A DNA stretch of 64,000 bases from Diprion similis (taxonomy: Eukaryota; Arthropoda; Insecta; Hymenoptera; Diprionidae): NCBI RefSeq assembly GCF_021155765.1, contig NC_060106.1, positions 14,224,031 to 14,288,030 on the forward strand. Direction: 5' to 3'. Position 1 is the first letter of the stretch. Each line of letters opens with the position of its first letter. The notes below the pieces were generated by a model, which did no database searches, was not told where the DNA came from, and saw only the letters and a program-made list of their open reading frames with translations. The position numbers were made by a program, and so were the translations under genes. This document shows, piece by piece, positions 61,263 through 64,000 of the stretch.

Positions 61263-63313
61263 GAACATCATCGTCATCAACATACGTGTCTACGAGTGAT
61301 ACAGTTGGTGTTCACGAAGAATGTCATGGCTGACAGAGAAAACAACTTGCTTCCGCTGGATGTGGGCGTGCGGCGAGGATAGATCGTAACCATGTAGGTT
61401 CATTCATGAAAACCGCTCGTGTACGCCAGATATAACCGGTACTACCTCAGCGATGTACTTTATACACATACACATCCATACGTATACATAGTGATATCGT
61501 TATACACGTTACGTACGTTCATCCGTCGCTCGGTTTCTTCGGTCGGCAGCTCATTCGCCGTAGGCTTCATCGAATCCACGTATATGTGCAACGCGCTTTG
61601 TCTTTTGCACCCGATCTACCTACGAACTTACGTATATTTTGTACATAAATGAAGCCGATTTGCTCAGCCTGGCTGATTGTGAGTGCCGAGTGCAACGTAA
61701 CAAACGCGGCTGTTGGCTCGTTGCGGTTGCGTCATGGCCGATAACGCGTCCCACGAGTGGAACGGATCGGCGTTTTCACAGCTCTTCCAAAATTTCCGGA
61801 AGCGCACTGCAACCACGGAAGTGACGAACCACGTGAAAGGGAGAGTCGGTGAACCAGGGCAGCAGCCGGGGCTGCAGGTCGTCGACTATCCCCAGTATCC
61901 ACACGACGAGTGTGGGTGGCATAGCAAACGGAGGAGCTTCGTCCTTTGTCAATTTACACCCCTTAGACTCCACATGCGACCCTGTCCCTCTTCGAGCTCG
62001 TTCTCGGAGGTGAGTGAAGGGCAACGAATCGAGGTATCCTGCAACGACGTGACACTATTTTTCGACGTACTTCACACCGCGTGGATGATAGATTGCAGCC
62101 GTGTGTCCTATGCGCAGTCTATTGTATCTTTTACGCGCATACGAGTATGTGGCATATTATAGAGCCGCTTTGAGACACAGCGAAGATAAACTACTGTGGA
62201 TAATAGGAAACAGGTTTCAGTTGTGCAACATCCTGCGTGCAGGTACATCCCCGCACCTTCCCACTTGTACAAGTGTCGGTATCCACATCGCAGGAATTAT
62301 TTACTGAAAAAGAGAATCATACCTGCCGTTACAACGATTGTATGGTAGGTATACATTCTATGTAAAGCATAATGGTACCTAAACCGAAAAAAGGTGTAAA
62401 CTGGCGCCGTTCGATTCCTGACAATTCAAACTTATACATAGTATCGCAGTAATCTACCGTACAAAATGCACGTACGTGTATGTCGAATTCCATAATAATT
62501 CTTTACACTATGTACCATTTGTAGTATGCGCTGTGGCAGAAAAATCGTAAACCGTAAATCACTCTCCGACACCGTTCGATACTTCCTTTTACGCCAAGTT
62601 CGGTACAGGAGTCTATTCTATTCTATTCAGTTCAGTATAATTTCAGTTAGCTTGAGGTACGTACTTCTGCCGCTCTTTTGTTCAGGTGAATGAATCAACT
62701 CGGTAGCACGGTTTGATCGAATTCCGATCTCTCCGTCGATCGGTACAGTAGTTGAACAAAACCTAATCGTTGTCCCTTGAAGGTTCGTCGGCGCAATCAG
62801 ACCAGATCGTCTGTTGACGGAACTCTGGCTTGAGGGAGGGCACTGGCCCGAAGTCTTTGTTCGGCCATAGTTGGATGTCTCTCTCTAGTATTCGATAGTT
62901 TCTGCATCGATTCGAATACCGTGTTGACGACGAGCCTGCATCCTCCCGCAACATTATAATATCCGTATATATAGCGGGCGGAATCCAATGAATCGGCATT
63001 TTTCGACGAACCGCTCGTGACGCGCGGTGAGATTCAAATACCCGATTGCGGTTACCGTCGTCGTGCGTCTGTATGTGTATTCATACATATACATGTATAT
63101 ACCTAATATTCATATCCGCGGCTTCACACATGTATCTATTATATGTACTATACATCGTGAATTCTGTGAGAAAACATGTGATTAAAAGGCCACGCGCGCT
63201 GTTCCGCGCTTTATCATCTGTCGAGGCCTCTCCTATCTATATCATCTCGGCTCGGTTCGTCGCGCGATTTCGCGACGCCTTCGGGATTCGCGGATACGAC
63301 GCGATTCCGACGT

Positions 63314-63327
63314 CCCCCCCCCCCCCC
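63314..63327 (+). repeat. C homopolymer
   Basis: Fourteen consecutive C, followed by CT-rich sequence. Confidence 0.9.
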
Positions 63328-63427
63328 TCTCCCTCGCTCCCTCCCTCCCTCCTCGACCCCCGTTACGTCGCGTCGCGCCATACCGGTTCATTTTGACAGT
63401 TGGGCTGGCAACGCGTGGTGGCCGCCG

Positions 63428-63743
63428 TCAGTCTTGACGTTTGCGTGCGCAAATATGTGCGTCTCAGCGCGTCCTTCCATCTCTCTCACTCTCTCTCTAT
63501 CTCTCTTTCTATCTCTCCCTGCTCTCCTCTCTACACTAGCTAACTCGCCTCGGCAACAAGGAGTAATGCGTCGGCCTGTAAGGAGAGGAGAGCGGGGGTG
63601 GGAGAGAGCCAAGGCGACACTCGGATCGCTGTTATGTAAGTCACATTGCGCAACTCTCTACGGCCCTACTGTCATTATCGAGTCGTATACGCGAGCACAT
63701 AAATAATATATAGGCAGTGCTTAACTATCCACTTTATCCACAG
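63428..63743 (+). promoter_or_regulatory. putative promoter, 5' UTR exon and intron of the terminal gene
   Basis: TCAGTC at 63428-63433 fits an initiator. A CT-repeat (63478-63533), GAGA-type on the other strand, follows inside the leader. A donor GTAAGT at 63636 and an acceptor ending CCACTTTATCCACAG at 63743 define a 108-nt 5' UTR intron, with CTTAAC near 63718 as a plausible branch point. No TATA box or correctly spaced DPE. Confidence 0.5.
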
Positions 63744-63761
63744 CGATTCCTACACACGCGA

Positions 63762-63831
63762 ATGTATCTATCCTCGTATTGGTTATATCTTCGCCTCTCC
63801 ACCCTCCTGGTTCTGGTTCTTCTTGGTTCAG
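63762..63831 (+). CDS. signal-peptide first coding exon of an unidentified secreted/membrane protein, 3' partial
   Basis: The ATG at 63762 lies 18 bases after the acceptor at 63743. Twenty-three codons plus one base follow, ending at a strong donor GTGAGT (63832). The peptide begins MYLSSYWLYLRLS and continues into a leucine/valine core (TLLVLVLLGS), a textbook signal peptide with a short polar/basic n-region and a small-residue cleavage end. The phase-1 exit is common where a signal peptide joins an extracellular module such as an immunoglobulin domain, but no domain is visible here. The gene continues past the window edge, so the family cannot be named. The alternative is a fortuitous frame in a leader exon. 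Confidence 0.55.
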
Positions 63832-64000
63832 GTGAGTCCGTCAGTCCTACCTCCCCACCCCTCCCTGTCCCCCATATCCATCGCTTCCTTCCACCCACTG
63901 GTATGTACATACTACATACAACCGACAGTCGGCTTAACGCCCGACGACGACGACACTTGATACGCCGCCTGATAACGCCGTATATACGGAATCATTTTTT

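Larger units (their letters stand above)
60300..63420. other. no gene confirmed upstream of the terminal gene
   Basis: A (TCA)n array (61202-61262), a 149-codon + frame (61713-62162) without recognised domains, and a minus-strand AATAAA near 60485 with no convincing minus gene. A C homopolymer of 14 lies at 63314-63327 in CpG-rich sequence that leads into the promoter region. Confidence 0.4.

Noticed and set aside
1..64000. CRISPR arrays, rRNA, bacterial-type operons, autonomous transposase or retroviral genes
   Set aside because: None seen on either strand; regularly spaced repeats are simple microsatellites only.

Overview
The window is insect nuclear DNA, most likely hymenopteran (a sawfly or parasitoid-like genome). 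The signs are spliced genes with short GT-AG introns, TCAGT-type arthropod initiators, abundant CpG outside AT-rich untranslated regions, many microsatellites and small fold-back repeats. There is no bacterial-style gene organisation, and no rRNA, CRISPR array or convincing tRNA. The species call is an inference.

Only the first ~13.4 kb and the last ~0.6 kb carry genes I can support, all on the + strand. (1) 3..5203: the 3' end of a scribbler/brakeless (sbb, ZNF608/ZNF609 family) transcriptional co-regulator. It is a large glutamine/proline-rich exon followed, across a ~4 kb intron, by a short terminal exon that supplies the conserved alanine/glutamine-rich C-terminus. Its TGA stop sits in a TGA-C context and is followed by another 30 open codons. 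A long AT-rich 3' UTR follows, to ~8.64 or ~9.24 kb. (2) 10013..11815: a complete three-exon CTU2/NCS2 gene (cytoplasmic tRNA wobble-uridine 2-thiolation) with an initiator plus correctly spaced DPE promoter. (3) 13086..13388: NDUFS5, the twin CX9C 15-kDa subunit of complex I, preceded by a non-coding 5' UTR exon. (4) 63762..63831: the signal-peptide first coding exon of an unidentified secreted or membrane protein gene that continues beyond the right edge, with a likely 5' UTR exon and 108-nt intron before it.

The ~50 kb from 13.4 to 63.4 kb has no recognisable coding gene. It holds microsatellites, C/G homopolymers, CpG-rich patches and several places where an initiator-like TCAGT precedes a good splice donor. 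These could be alternative non-coding first exons of the terminal gene. It also holds two sets of fold-back elements (tandem pair 15306-15974; single 54078-54286). A third fold-back element, flanked by TTAA, lies in the sbb intron (2138-2512). One 237-codon minus-strand ORF (34498-35211) is the longest unexplained frame there.

The recognised genes do not form a pathway: a nuclear co-regulator, a tRNA-modification enzyme subunit and a mitochondrial subunit are simply adjacent. The observations most worth testing are the sbb stop-codon readthrough candidate, the fold-back families with TTAA/G-run ends, and the terminal signal-peptide exon with its possible alternative promoters.
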